Origin: Bryobacterales bacterium
GTDB taxonomy: Bacteria > Acidobacteriota > Terriglobia > Bryobacterales > Bryobacteraceae
Direction of reading: 5' to 3'
Length of the DNA: 64,000 nt
Assembly: GCA_016789905.1 (NCBI GenBank)
Contig: JAEUQC010000138.1
Location: 1 to 64,000 of the forward strand
Of this stretch, positions 1 to 8,071 are shown one piece after another. Made by a program: the position numbers and the translations under genes. The first letter of the stretch is position 1; every line of letters starts with the position of its first letter. The notes below the pieces were generated by a model. It did no database searches. It saw only the letters and a program-made list of their open reading frames with translations, and had not been told where the DNA came from.

Positions 1-2
1 AC

Positions 3-965
3 GGGACGGCGGCGGCGTACGGCGCCAAGGGTGGGAGTATCCCCATGCACGCCTTCCTCATGCACAACCTCGGGCTGGACGAGACGAATAGGGCGATGGC
101 GGAAACCGCTACCAATCTGATTCAGTCCGGCATGTCTGCAAAGGACGCCAACACCGCTGTCAACGAACTCTACAATGGGAAGCCGGTGTCGGTGGCGTTG
201 CCGAAGTCCGACAAGTTCAAGGAGCAGGCGGCAAAGAACCTGAAGCAGTTCCAGGACATGTACGCGCCACAGGACGAACGGCAGCAGCAGATCTTGACGA
301 CGGTCGCGTCTCGGTATCCAATGGCCATTGCATCCGGCGACTGGGGGTTCGTTCAGAACCTCATCGGCGACGCGGTTACCTCGACGGGCTTGTTCCAGGT
401 GAAGGGCAAGCTGTTCGAACAGGAAATGGCGCGGGGCGGGTTGGCAGTCTCTCGCGGAAATCTGGCGGTGTCGCAGCAAAACGCCAACACGGCGGCGGGG
501 AATTTGGCCGAGACGAAGAATCAGAACGCGGCGCAGAACCAGGGCCGCATGATTCAGAACGTGATGGATGTGCTGAAGCTCAATATCTCGGACGAACAAA
601 AAGCGGTGTTGCTCCAACCGATCTTGGCGCAGGGGACCGGGCTCAACGTGAATCAGCCGAAAACCGTTTTCCCTGGAACCAGATACGTTCCAGGTTCAAA
701 TGCGGTCGTCAATTGGTTTGCAGGCACGCCTTTGAGCTTTTCGAACCCGCGCGTAAACACCGGCCAGCCCGCGGGCAACGCCCCGTCGTCGCAAGCTATC
801 GAGGCGGTCACGCGGATGACTGGCGCAATGGACGCGAACAGCGGAACGGGCAACCAGATCTACCCTGTGGTTCCGAATCCGAATGCCGTGCAGAGGCCGC
901 AAGCATTCCCGCAAACGCCGATTCCGGACGCCATGCTCAAGATGATGGGTGCACCGGTGCGGTAA
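3..965 (+). CDS. Phage-like hypothetical protein, 5' end outside the window
   Basis: The reading frame is open from the first bases of the window, so the gene probably starts upstream. The first ATG in the window is at 45, with a weak GGGAG in front of it, giving 306 residues. The protein is hydrophilic, with no signal peptide or membrane segment. Its middle (about residues 130-185 from the ATG) is Ala/Asn/Gln-rich and likely helical or coiled-coil (runs such as AVSQQNANTAAGNLAETKNQ), and its end is Pro/Asn-rich. This composition is typical of phage internal virion or tail-associated proteins, but I recognise no domain. The next gene is a phage-associated zinc-ribbon protein and both lie inside a tRNA-bounded element, which supports a prophage origin. 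The specific role is unknown. Confidence 0.6.
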   Translation, partial: GTAAAYGAKGGSIPMHAFLMHNLGLDETNRAMAETATNLIQSGMSAKDANTAVNELYNGKPVSVALPKSDKFKEQAAKNLKQFQDMYAPQDERQQQILTTVASRYPMAIASGDWGFVQNLIGDAVTSTGLFQVKGKLFEQEMARGGLAVSRGNLAVSQQNANTAAGNLAETKNQNAAQNQGRMIQNVMDVLKLNISDEQKAVLLQPILAQGTGLNVNQPKTVFPGTRYVPGSNAVVNWFAGTPLSFSNPRVNTGQPAGNAPSSQAIEAVTRMTGAMDANSGTGNQIYPVVPNPNAVQRPQAFPQTPIPDAMLKMMGAPVR

Positions 966-992
966 GGCCGCCTGAAAGGCTGGTGTAGAGAT

Positions 993-1508
993 ATGGGCGG
1001 AACTGGTTCGAATAGATGGAAGGGGTACCGCCGACGCAAGACGGTCAGTGAGGTTCCATGCCTGCCCGCGTTGCGGGTAGCGCGCGCGCTAGACAGAAAG
1101 CCAGAGGGCGGGGAACTGGTGGCGGTGGAGGTGCGGGAGCCGGTCGAGGCGAGTGTGTGCCTGGAGATGCAGCGGAGGCAGTGGGGGCCGCCGATTCCTT
1201 GGCTGCTCTGTCCGGACTGTGGACACCGGCGGCGGGTCCTGTATTTTGACGGGAGGGTTTCCTGTCGGCACTGCCTGAATCTCGGTTACGACTCCTGGTT
1301 GTTCCCACGTAACGTGGCGCCGATACTGAGGGCGCCGATGGTGGCGAAGAAGGCGGAGGCGAGGCGGGCGGCCCTGAACGAGTACAAGCGGCAATGGAAG
1401 GCGCACCGTAGGGAACCGAGCCAAATAGGGACAATGTCCCCAATCTCGCCTCCTTTGGCCGGGTTCCATCGGATGGGTCAGGCGAGCGATTCCGCGCCAA
1501 CCCGATAG
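993..1508 (+). CDS. Zinc-ribbon protein, phage/mobile-element type
   Basis: 171 residues starting MGGTGSNRWKGYRRRKTV, the hallmark N-terminus of a small zinc-ribbon family common in prophages and integrated elements (MGGxGSGRW..RKxTV). A four-cysteine knuckle follows: CPDC (about residues 73-76) and CRHC (about 91-94), with the family context W.LCPDCGHRRRVLYFDG and CRHCLNLGYDS. Such proteins probably bind nucleic acid; their exact role is unknown. The start ATG follows GTAGAGAT, a weak ribosome site 27 bp after the previous gene. The C-terminus (about the last 35 residues) looks unlike the family, which normally ends in a conserved Pro/Lys-rich segment. It runs through a small palindrome (1428-1440), so the tail may be replaced or decayed. 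It is the last gene before the element boundary. Confidence 0.75.
   Translation: MGGTGSNRWKGYRRRKTVSEVPCLPALRVARALDRKPEGGELVAVEVREPVEASVCLEMQRRQWGPPIPWLLCPDCGHRRRVLYFDGRVSCRHCLNLGYDSWLFPRNVAPILRAPMVAKKAEARRAALNEYKRQWKAHRREPSQIGTMSPISPPLAGFHRMGQASDSAPTR
1428..1440. repeat. Small perfect palindrome inside the zinc-ribbon 3' end
   Basis: GGGACAATGTCCC is a 6-1-6 perfect inverted repeat at the point where the protein stops resembling its family. It could be a decayed terminator or part of a short repeat that replaced the original 3' end. No T-run follows. Confidence 0.35.
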
Positions 1509-1523
1509 TGCCCGCTGATGCAG

Positions 1524-1581
1524 GGATTTAGGTTCCAGTGCCCGCAAGGGCGTGGGAGTTCAAGTCTCCCCATCCGCACCA
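1524..1581 (+). other. 3' fragment of a tRNA-Leu gene, probable attachment site (attR/attL)
   Basis: The sequence has the 3' half of a class II tRNA-Leu: part of an anticodon arm with loop TTTAGGT (anticodon UAG), a variable arm (TGCCCGCAAGGGCG), a perfect T-arm (GGGAG TTCAAGT CTCCC), the acceptor strand CATCCGC and an encoded ACCA end. The matching 5' half is missing: there is no GCGGATG acceptor strand or D-arm in the 60 bases upstream, and the 5' side of the anticodon stem no longer pairs in its outer two positions. Integrases that use the 3' end of a tRNA gene as attB leave exactly such a fragment at the far end of the element. The intact tRNA-Leu would lie left of the window. Confidence 0.75.
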
Positions 1582-1782
1582 ACGGCTTGTTCGGGTTTCG
1601 ATGTTTAGGCTTCCCGGGTTCTTCCGCGAAACCGATGCCGGGGATGGTTCGGGCGGGAACGTCCGCTAGATCCAGGCGAGTTCGTCGAACGCGGACGATT
1701 GCTGGTCGAAGCAATAGCGCACCGCGCGCGTGATTCTCGCTGTGATCGCGCCGGCGGGAAGGGTTCAAACTTCCAGTATGAG
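1582..1782. other. Non-coding spacer between the att fragment and tRNA-Lys
   Basis: I see no gene here. The only structure is a small hairpin at 1757-1774 (GGAAG, eight-base loop containing GGTTCAAA, CTTCC). It resembles a lone tRNA T-arm and lies just downstream of tRNA-Lys on the minus strand, where it might act in 3' processing. Confidence 0.5.
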
Positions 1783-1858
<76 letters not shown>

Positions 1859-1909
1859 ACTCAGGGCGGTCAGTGATGACCAAATTGTAGGATACCACAG
1901 CCTGTCCGG

Positions 1910-3742
1910 TTAAGGGAGCCGGGCCGCCGCGATTTGCGCGATATCCAATAGTTGCGGTGGCTTTTCCGCCGCCGCCAGGCCGTCACGGAACATCGTGTTA
2001 CAGAAGGGGCAGGCCGCGGCGACAACGTCCGCCCCGGTCGCCGCGAGTTCCCGCGCCCTTTCGTGGTTGATCCGCGTTCCTTTCTCTTCCCCCAAAAACA
2101 CCAGACCCCCGCCCGCTCCGCAGCAGAAACTTCGCTGCCCGTGCCGGGGCGCCTCCACCAGTCTGCCCGCCTGCCCGGCGACCGCGCGCGGCGCATCGTA
2201 GTTGTCCTGATAGCGGCCCAGATAGCAAGGGTCATGAAAAACCACTCGCTTGCCGTCCGCTGCCCCCGCCGGCAGCCGGGCGAGCAACGTGCTGTGGTGT
2301 TCGATAGGAATACTGGCCCCGAACTCGCGATAGTCCTCCCCTAAGGTACGAACACAGTGTGGGCACGTGCTCAATACCTTCTTCGCCTTTTCCAGGGCGG
2401 CAATGTTCTGTTCGGCCAGGGTTTGGAACAACAGGTCGTTGCCCAGGCGCCGGGCGGAATCGCCGGAACAGCGCTCCTTCTTCAGAACGCCAAAGGTAAT
2501 GTTGTGATGGCGGAGTACTTTAACGAGCGAGGTGACGATTTCCCGCCCTTGCGGATCGTAACTGCCCATGCAGCCCATCCAGAGCGCATACTCCTGCGTT
2601 CCGTCAAACAGCGGGAGTTCGAGCTTCTTGACGAACTTGTCCCGCTCCGCGGCGGAGAAACCCATTGGATTGCCGTAGCGCTCCAGATTTCGAAACAGCT
2701 TTCCGCCAAAGTCGTCTTCCCAGGCCCCGGTGTTGACAGCGCCACGGCGCAGACCGATTAGAATTGGCAGGTGCTCAATTCCTACCGGACACTGGCTTTC
2801 GCAGGCGCCACAGGAAGTGCATTGAAAAACATCCTCGCGGGCGATATGTTTGCCGAGCAAAGGCTGATCGCCGGAAACGCCGAACTCGTTGATGTGCGCA
2901 CGGAGGCCCAGAATGATTTCCTTGGGGTTGAGCGATTTGCCGGTAGCGTTGGCGGGGCAATGTTCGGTGCAGCGGCCGCACTCGACGCAGGAAAACGCCT
3001 GGAGCGCCATTAACTGTGTGATATCTTTGCTCGCGACCAGGCCGAAATCCTCGTCTCCAGATAGGGGCGGGATGGCGCTGAATTTACCCCGGGATAGGAA
3101 GACGGTGAGGGGGCTGAGCATCAGATGCAGATGCTTGGTGTGCGGGATGAGCGGGAGGAACGTCAGCAGCGCCAAAGTGTGAATCCACCATAGGATGTTG
3201 TAGGCTAGGCCGGTCGGCTGCGGGATGTAGTCGAGCAGGTAGGTGACCATCAGCGTGAGTATGAGCAGCGCGATGAACCCGCTTTCGTAGCTGACTTCGC
3301 CGAGCCATTGGGGGCGGATGACCATGCGCCGGATGGCTAGGCCGGCGATGGATACGGCGACGGCGATCGCGAAGCAGGCAGCGAGCAGTCCGTAGGCTGG
3401 GCCGAACCAGCCGTCGTGAAGGGAGAAGAGCGGGAATCCCAAGCCGATGGCAAAGTGGTTGACGGTAACCAGACCGAAAGCGCCGAACCCCCAGAATAGG
3501 AACGCATGCGCCAAGCCGGGAAGCGGGCGTTCCCGGATCACCTTGGCCTGGCAAACGACGTCCCAGAAGAACTCGCGAAGGCGCGGACCCAACGGAGAGA
3601 GAGAGAACCCGGGGTCCGGACGTGCGGCGCGCACCAGTTTAACCACCCTCCCGGCACGTTTCAGGAAGACAAAGAGCGCCGCGGCCAGAACGAGCACGAA
3701 GAGCAGGGATTCGACGGGATGCAAGCGTACCATCCCTACCAC
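1910..3742 (-). CDS. Membrane-bound heterodisulfide reductase-like Fe-S oxidoreductase
   Basis: 610 residues. The N-terminal third has about six hydrophobic segments in a NarI/gamma-subunit-like cytochrome domain (residues about 8-210). Two [4Fe-4S] ferredoxin motifs follow, CVECGRCTEHCP near residue 250 and CTSCGACESQCP near 310. The C-terminal half has two CCG domains of the HdrD/GlpC type: CMGSYD, CPHC and RCSGD in the first, CYLGRYQDNYD, CCGAGGG and CPFC in the second. Fused proteins of this kind pass electrons between a soluble donor, often an electron-transfer flavoprotein, and the quinone pool. No etf genes are visible here, so the partner is unknown. The start is GTG at 3742 or, four codons in, ATG at 3733. 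It diverges from the sugar decarboxylase gene with 28 bp between start codons. Confidence 0.85.
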   Translation of the reverse strand: MVGMVRLHPVESLLFVLVLAAALFVFLKRAGRVVKLVRAARPDPGFSLSPLGPRLREFFWDVVCQAKVIRERPLPGLAHAFLFWGFGAFGLVTVNHFAIGLGFPLFSLHDGWFGPAYGLLAACFAIAVAVSIAGLAIRRMVIRPQWLGEVSYESGFIALLILTLMVTYLLDYIPQPTGLAYNILWWIHTLALLTFLPLIPHTKHLHLMLSPLTVFLSRGKFSAIPPLSGDEDFGLVASKDITQLMALQAFSCVECGRCTEHCPANATGKSLNPKEIILGLRAHINEFGVSGDQPLLGKHIAREDVFQCTSCGACESQCPVGIEHLPILIGLRRGAVNTGAWEDDFGGKLFRNLERYGNPMGFSAAERDKFVKKLELPLFDGTQEYALWMGCMGSYDPQGREIVTSLVKVLRHHNITFGVLKKERCSGDSARRLGNDLLFQTLAEQNIAALEKAKKVLSTCPHCVRTLGEDYREFGASIPIEHHSTLLARLPAGAADGKRVVFHDPCYLGRYQDNYDAPRAVAGQAGRLVEAPRHGQRSFCCGAGGGLVFLGEEKGTRINHERARELAATGADVVAAACPFCNTMFRDGLAAAEKPPQLLDIAQIAAARLP

Positions 3743-3770
3743 GCTACACTATGATTTTGGAGGACAATTA

Positions 3771-4715
3771 GTGCGCTTTGTTATTTCCGGAGCCGCGGGC
3801 TTCGTGCCTTCCCATTTGTGCGATTTGATTCTGAGTCAGGGGCACCGGGTTGTGGGAATCGACAACTTCCTGACCGGTAATGCGCGAAACATCGCTCATC
3901 TGACCGGCAACCGGGATTTTGAGTTTATTGAGGCGGACGTCTGCCAGCCGTTGCCCGGGTTGGGCGAGGTGGATTGTGTGATCCATGCCGCCTCGCCGGC
4001 AAGCCCGAAAGACTATTATGAATATCCGCTGGAAACGCTGGATGTTGGGTCGCTGGGAAGCCGCAACCTGCTTGAATTGGCGCGCGCCAACTCGGCGCGA
4101 TACCTGGTGACATCGACATCGGAATGCTATGGCGATCCGTTGGAGCACCCACAGGTGGAGACGTATTGGGGAAATGTGAATCCGGTAGGCCCGCGATCGT
4201 GCTACGACGAGAGCAAACGTTTTGCCGAGGCGATCACCATGGCGTATCATCGCAAGCACGGTGTGCGCACGAATATCGCCCGCATTTTCAATACATATGG
4301 GCCCAGAATGAAGCTGAACGACGGGCGCGTGGTTCCGCAGTTCCTGGATCAGGCGCTGCGCGGGAACCCGATCACGGTCTACGGCGACGGCAAGCAGACG
4401 CGAAGTTTCTGCTATGTCAGCGATCTTGTGAGAGGTCTGCTGCTGCTGTCGCAATCTGACGAACGCATGCCAGTGAATCTGGGAAATCCAGTGGAGCGGA
4501 CCATGGTTGAGTTTGCCGAAGTGATCCGGCGAATGACCGGCACGCAATCCGAGATTGTTTTTGAACCACTACCGCAGGACGACCCGAAGCGGCGGCGTCC
4601 CGACATTTCGAAAGCGAAGCGATTGCTGGGGTGGGAACCCGAAGTGGATTTGGAAGATGGTTTGAAACCAACCATCGCCTATTTTCAATCTATACAGGCA
4701 GGTGCCATTGCATGA
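3771..4715 (+). CDS. UDP-glucuronate decarboxylase-like NAD-dependent epimerase/dehydratase
   Basis: 314 residues of the extended SDR family. The nucleotide-binding motif GAAGFVPSHL lies at residues 7-16, the family signature STSECYGDP at about 115-123, and the catalytic Tyr145 and Lys149 in YDESK. ARIFNTYGPRM and GDGKQTRSFCYVSDL are typical of UDP-xylose synthases (UXS), which convert UDP-glucuronate to UDP-xylose for surface polysaccharide; a dTDP-glucose dehydratase-like enzyme is the alternative. The third glycine of GxxGxxG is Pro13, a mild oddity. The start is GTG at 3771, set by a strong GGAGG seven bases upstream; the longer open frame to the left is antisense to the Fe-S gene. Its stop overlaps the next gene as ATGA. 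Confidence 0.85.
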   Translation: MRFVISGAAGFVPSHLCDLILSQGHRVVGIDNFLTGNARNIAHLTGNRDFEFIEADVCQPLPGLGEVDCVIHAASPASPKDYYEYPLETLDVGSLGSRNLLELARANSARYLVTSTSECYGDPLEHPQVETYWGNVNPVGPRSCYDESKRFAEAITMAYHRKHGVRTNIARIFNTYGPRMKLNDGRVVPQFLDQALRGNPITVYGDGKQTRSFCYVSDLVRGLLLLSQSDERMPVNLGNPVERTMVEFAEVIRRMTGTQSEIVFEPLPQDDPKRRRPDISKAKRLLGWEPEVDLEDGLKPTIAYFQSIQAGAIA

Positions 4716-5290
4716 GACTACTAACAGCGATTCTGTTTCTGACCGTTGGGCTTGGTTGGGCAGAGGATGTGAACCAACCGGCTCCGGAACTGGAAATGAA
4801 GATGGAGAACGGACAGACCGTAAAGCTGAGCCAGTTTAAGGGCAAGCCTGTGGTGCTGGAATTTTTCTCCACCACGTGCCCCCATTGCCAGAAATCGGCG
4901 GAGGTTCTGGAAAAAACGCTTCGCGCCTACAGCGCAAAGGGTGTGCAGGTGATAGCTGTTTCAACTGACGAGAACCAAAGGAAAGACTTTCCGGAGTTTC
5001 GCAAGAAGTACGGTGCCACCTATCCGATGGGAACCGTAGCGAGCCAGGAAGGGTACCGATTTTTCGGTTTGTCGGTAATGCGGCCATTCTATGTGCCGAC
5101 GTTCGCGTTTATCGACCGGAATGGCATGATACGGCAGCGGTTCATTGGCGGACTGCTGCAGGACAATCCCAATGGCGGCCCAACGGCCGAGTATGCCGCG
5201 ATGACGAAGCATGTGGACGCCTTGCTTAAAGGCGCACCGGCTGCGGCACGCCCAGCGGCGAAGGCGACTCCAGCGACGGCAAAACGGTGA
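4712..5290 (+). CDS. Exported thioredoxin-fold thiol-disulfide oxidoreductase (TlpA/redoxin type)
   Basis: 192 residues with a signal peptide (MRLLTAILFLTVGLGWA) and a redoxin domain. The active site is CPHC in FFSTTCPHCQKSAEVLE, about residues 55-58. VIAVSTDENQRKDF and VPTFAFIDRNG are standard TlpA/peroxiredoxin segments, the second carrying the cis-Pro region. It probably reduces or exchanges disulfides in the periplasm. The ATG at 4712 overlaps the stop of the decarboxylase gene (ATGA), so the two are translationally coupled. The C-terminus is Ala/Lys-rich. It converges on the DtxR-like gene, and their 3' ends overlap by 65 bp. Confidence 0.85.
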   Translation: MRLLTAILFLTVGLGWAEDVNQPAPELEMKMENGQTVKLSQFKGKPVVLEFFSTTCPHCQKSAEVLEKTLRAYSAKGVQVIAVSTDENQRKDFPEFRKKYGATYPMGTVASQEGYRFFGLSVMRPFYVPTFAFIDRNGMIRQRFIGGLLQDNPNGGPTAEYAAMTKHVDALLKGAPAAARPAAKATPATAKR

Positions 5291-5933
5291 TCCACACCTT
5301 TTCGGCGGCGCCATGTCCCAATGGCACATGGCGTCCGTTGACGAGTAGCGACAACGTTTGATCGGCGTTGTGGGCTAGCATCTCGAACATCGCCCCTGGC
5401 CTGATACCAAGGCTATCCAAGTACTCCAGAAGCCCGCGATCCCGTTCGAAGACGCTGACGACAATCGCTAGGCGCTTCACCGGCAGTTCATGCATGGCGA
5501 TCAGACCGCGCCGGTGACGGTCCTCCTTAGACTCGAGACCGAGCGCGAACCCGTGCGGACACGCTTTTTCGTCTCCAAGCTTTTCAGCAAGCCGGGCCTC
5601 AAAATCCGCGGAGACCGCGTGTTCCATCTGCTCTGCCTCTTCGTGGACTTTGTACCACTCCATGCCAAAAACCTCGGTAAGCATCCGCTCAATGAGGTAG
5701 TGGCGCCGGATTAGACGTTCGGCGATTTCCCGTCCTGAGGAGGTGAGCGTGATGTGACCATCCTTGGCGACTTCGATCAGCCCGTCCCGTTTCAATCGCC
5801 TGGTGGCCATGGTGACGGCTGGAGGCGAAACGTCCAGCCACCGCGCAAGGGTTGCGGCGATTACCAATTCGCCTTCAGCCTGCGCCTCAGCAATGGCTTT
5901 CAGGTAGTTCTCCTTGGAAATGGTGATCCGCAC
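5226..5933 (-). CDS. DtxR/MntR-family metal-dependent transcriptional regulator
   Basis: 235 residues. An N-terminal winged helix (about 1-70; ARWLDVSPPAVTMATRRLKRDGLIEV) is followed by the metal-binding and dimerisation domain (HYLIERMLTEVFGMEWYKVHEEAEQMEHAVS) with the His/Glu/Cys-rich pattern of the family (EEAEQMEH, CPHG). A C-terminal FeoA/SH3-like domain ends in LLVNGRHVPLGHGAAEKVWI. Members repress iron or manganese uptake genes when metal is bound. No transporter target is visible nearby. It lies 42 bp downstream of the chemoreceptor gene on the same strand and its 3' end overlaps the redoxin gene. Confidence 0.88.
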   Translation of the reverse strand: MRITISKENYLKAIAEAQAEGELVIAATLARWLDVSPPAVTMATRRLKRDGLIEVAKDGHITLTSSGREIAERLIRRHYLIERMLTEVFGMEWYKVHEEAEQMEHAVSADFEARLAEKLGDEKACPHGFALGLESKEDRHRRGLIAMHELPVKRLAIVVSVFERDRGLLEYLDSLGIRPGAMFEMLAHNADQTLSLLVNGRHVPLGHGAAEKVWITVLPSLESPSPLGVPQPVRL

Positions 5934-5975
5934 GCGACTACCAGTTTAGCCTGATGGCCCAAGCTCTGTGGCTGC

Positions 5976-7937
5976 TTAGAGGTCGCGCGAGATGTGTTGC
6001 AGCGTGCCCGCAAGAACGGAGAGTTCTGTCGCCGCTTCCTGCGTGTCCACCGCTCCTTTCGAAGTCTCCGAGGCTGCGGTTGCCACGCCGCCAATGTTAG
6101 CGACGATTTCCGCGCTTCCCCTGGCCGCTTCGGCGATATTTCGGCTCATCTCGGTAGTTGTAGCCGTCTGTTCTTCAACGGCGGCGGCGATTGCGCCGGA
6201 AATATCGTTGATCTGATTAATGATCCCGGTGATTTGGCTGATCGCCGATACGGCGCCCTTCGTATCGCTTTGGATGGCTTCGATTTTCTGACCAATATCC
6301 TCGGTTGCTTTCGCGGTTGCTTTCGCCAACTCCTTTACTTCATTGGCAACCACGGCGAAACCCTTGCCGGCCTCCCCGGCGCGGGCGGCCTCGATAGTAG
6401 CGTTAAGCGCCAGCAGGTTGGTTTGTTGGGCGATTGAGGTAATGACCTTGATCACCTTGCCTATTTCCAGGCTGCTCTCGCCGAGTTTAGCGATTGTCGT
6501 GTTCGTGGCGTCAGCCACTTTAACGGCGGCCTCTGACACGCTGGCGGCTTCGCTGGCGCTTTTAGCGATTTCGCGGATACTGGCGGTCATCTCTTCTGTT
6601 CCCGAGGCCACGGTTTGAACGCTCATGCTGACTTGTTCAGAGGCGGCGGAAACGAGTGTCGCCTGAGATGAGGTTTCCTCCGCACTCGAGCCCAACTGCT
6701 GGCTGAGCGTGTTTAGATTGCGGGAAGAGTAGTTAAGGGTTTCAACCACTTCCGCCATTTCAATGCGCGCCTTGGCTTGGGCGGTGACATCGGTGGCAAA
6801 CTGAACGATTTTGCAGGGTTTCCCATTCACATCGAGGATCGGATTGTAGGATGCCTGGACCCAGATCGGCTGCCCTCCCTTGCCAATTCTCTTGTATTCA
6901 GCCGCCTGGATTTCGCCACGGTTTAGCGCGGTCCAGAATTCCCGATAAGCGGGCCCCTTCTTTTCTGTCACATCGACGAACAGGCTATGGTGCTTTTCCC
7001 GAATTTCGGCGATGGTGTACCCCATCATTTTCAAAAATTTGTCGTTCGCCCCGAGTATGGTTCCATCGGTCTTGAATTCAATGACGGCGTAGGACTTTTG
7101 AATCGCGGCCATTTGACCAGCTAAGTCCGCCGTTCTGAGTTTCTGTTCCGTTATGTCGGTGGCATACTTGACCACCTTAAACGGGTTTCCATCGGGATCG
7201 AAGATGGGATTGTACGTAGCCTGGATCCAAACTTCTCTCCCCCCCTTCGCAATTCGCTTGTATTCACCCCCCTGGAAATCGCCATGGTTCAGCCTTGCCC
7301 AAAACTGGGCGTAGCCTGCACTGTTTCGCTCGGCGTCATCGACGAACATCCTGTGGTGTTGGCCCTGAATCTCTATGAGTGAATAGCCGAGCGCACGCAG
7401 AAAGTTCTCGTTAGCCGTTATGACCGTGCCGTCAAGATTGAATTCGATAACCGCCTGTGACTTCGAAATCGCGTTCAACTGGCCGACGAGATCAGCGAAC
7501 CTTTGTTTGCCCGCGGAGATATCCCGGCAGAAGTTAACGATTCGGACCACGTTACCACTCTCGTCACGGATCGGGTTATAGGTCGCGTTGACCCAAATGA
7601 CGTTTCCGGCTTTTCCGACTCGCTTGAATTCCCCAGCCTGGCTCTCTCCGCTTTCGATGAGTTCCCACATCTTCCGGTACGCGGTGGTTCGGCTCTCGGC
7701 CTCCCCAACAAACAGGCTGTGGTGCCGGCCCCTGATTTCCTGCAGCGTATACCCAAACACCCGCAGAAAATTGTCGTTCGCGGCCAACACCTTCCCCTCG
7801 GCGTCGTATTCGACCAGCCCCTGCACGCGCGTGAGGGCCGAGACAATGGCGGCGTCCCGGACGGAGGGGTCTGTGTCAGCTGAGTGATGAAGTAACGGTT
7901 GAGGAACTTCGGTCTTCCCCGCATGAGGCGTACGCAT
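5976..7937 (-). CDS. Methyl-accepting chemotaxis protein with three tandem PAS domains, cytoplasmic
   Basis: 653 residues with no membrane segment. Residues about 35-395 are three consecutive PAS/PAC units of ~120 residues that are clearly duplicates: YNPIRDESGN, YNPIFDPDGN and YNPILDVNGK recur at matching places, as do FKRVGKAG, YKRIAKGG and YKRIGKGG. Residues about 400-650 form the receptor signalling domain with the conserved hairpin IAQQTNLLALNATIEAARAG and GFAVVANEVKELA. It should report a cytosolic signal, perhaps redox or energy state, to CheA. No conserved heme-ligand His or flavin motif stands out. No other che genes are in the window. The upstream region carries an inverted repeat at 7960-7980. 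Confidence 0.92.
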   Translation of the reverse strand: MRTPHAGKTEVPQPLLHHSADTDPSVRDAAIVSALTRVQGLVEYDAEGKVLAANDNFLRVFGYTLQEIRGRHHSLFVGEAESRTTAYRKMWELIESGESQAGEFKRVGKAGNVIWVNATYNPIRDESGNVVRIVNFCRDISAGKQRFADLVGQLNAISKSQAVIEFNLDGTVITANENFLRALGYSLIEIQGQHHRMFVDDAERNSAGYAQFWARLNHGDFQGGEYKRIAKGGREVWIQATYNPIFDPDGNPFKVVKYATDITEQKLRTADLAGQMAAIQKSYAVIEFKTDGTILGANDKFLKMMGYTIAEIREKHHSLFVDVTEKKGPAYREFWTALNRGEIQAAEYKRIGKGGQPIWVQASYNPILDVNGKPCKIVQFATDVTAQAKARIEMAEVVETLNYSSRNLNTLSQQLGSSAEETSSQATLVSAASEQVSMSVQTVASGTEEMTASIREIAKSASEAASVSEAAVKVADATNTTIAKLGESSLEIGKVIKVITSIAQQTNLLALNATIEAARAGEAGKGFAVVANEVKELAKATAKATEDIGQKIEAIQSDTKGAVSAISQITGIINQINDISGAIAAAVEEQTATTTEMSRNIAEAARGSAEIVANIGGVATAASETSKGAVDTQEAATELSVLAGTLQHISRDL

Positions 7938-7959
7938 GGTTGCAATGCTCCAGTGATGC

Positions 7960-7980
7960 GCGGGTCAAATTGAAACCCGC
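7960..7980. promoter_or_regulatory. Inverted repeat upstream of the chemoreceptor gene
   Basis: Arms GCGGGT (7960-7965) and ACCCGC (7975-7980) flank a nine-base AT-rich centre. It starts 22 bp upstream of the ATG at 7937. It could be an operator or a 5'-UTR hairpin; nothing else supports a specific role. Confidence 0.3.
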
Positions 7981-8071
7981 TCTAGAGGTTATATCGGCCG
8001 GATTGGCGGGAAGATTGCCTCAGTTTGTTCTGAGGGCAAGCATCAGCCTGCTATCTTGAAAGCAAATCTCT

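Noticed and set aside
1478..1768. Minus-strand ORF containing MGRLELPRPCGHWNLNP
   Set aside because: This phrase is the well-known false translation of the antisense of a tRNA-Leu 3' end, not a protein.
1757..1774. Possible second tRNA near tRNA-Lys, from a T-arm-like hairpin
   Set aside because: No D-arm, anticodon arm or acceptor can be built around it on either strand.
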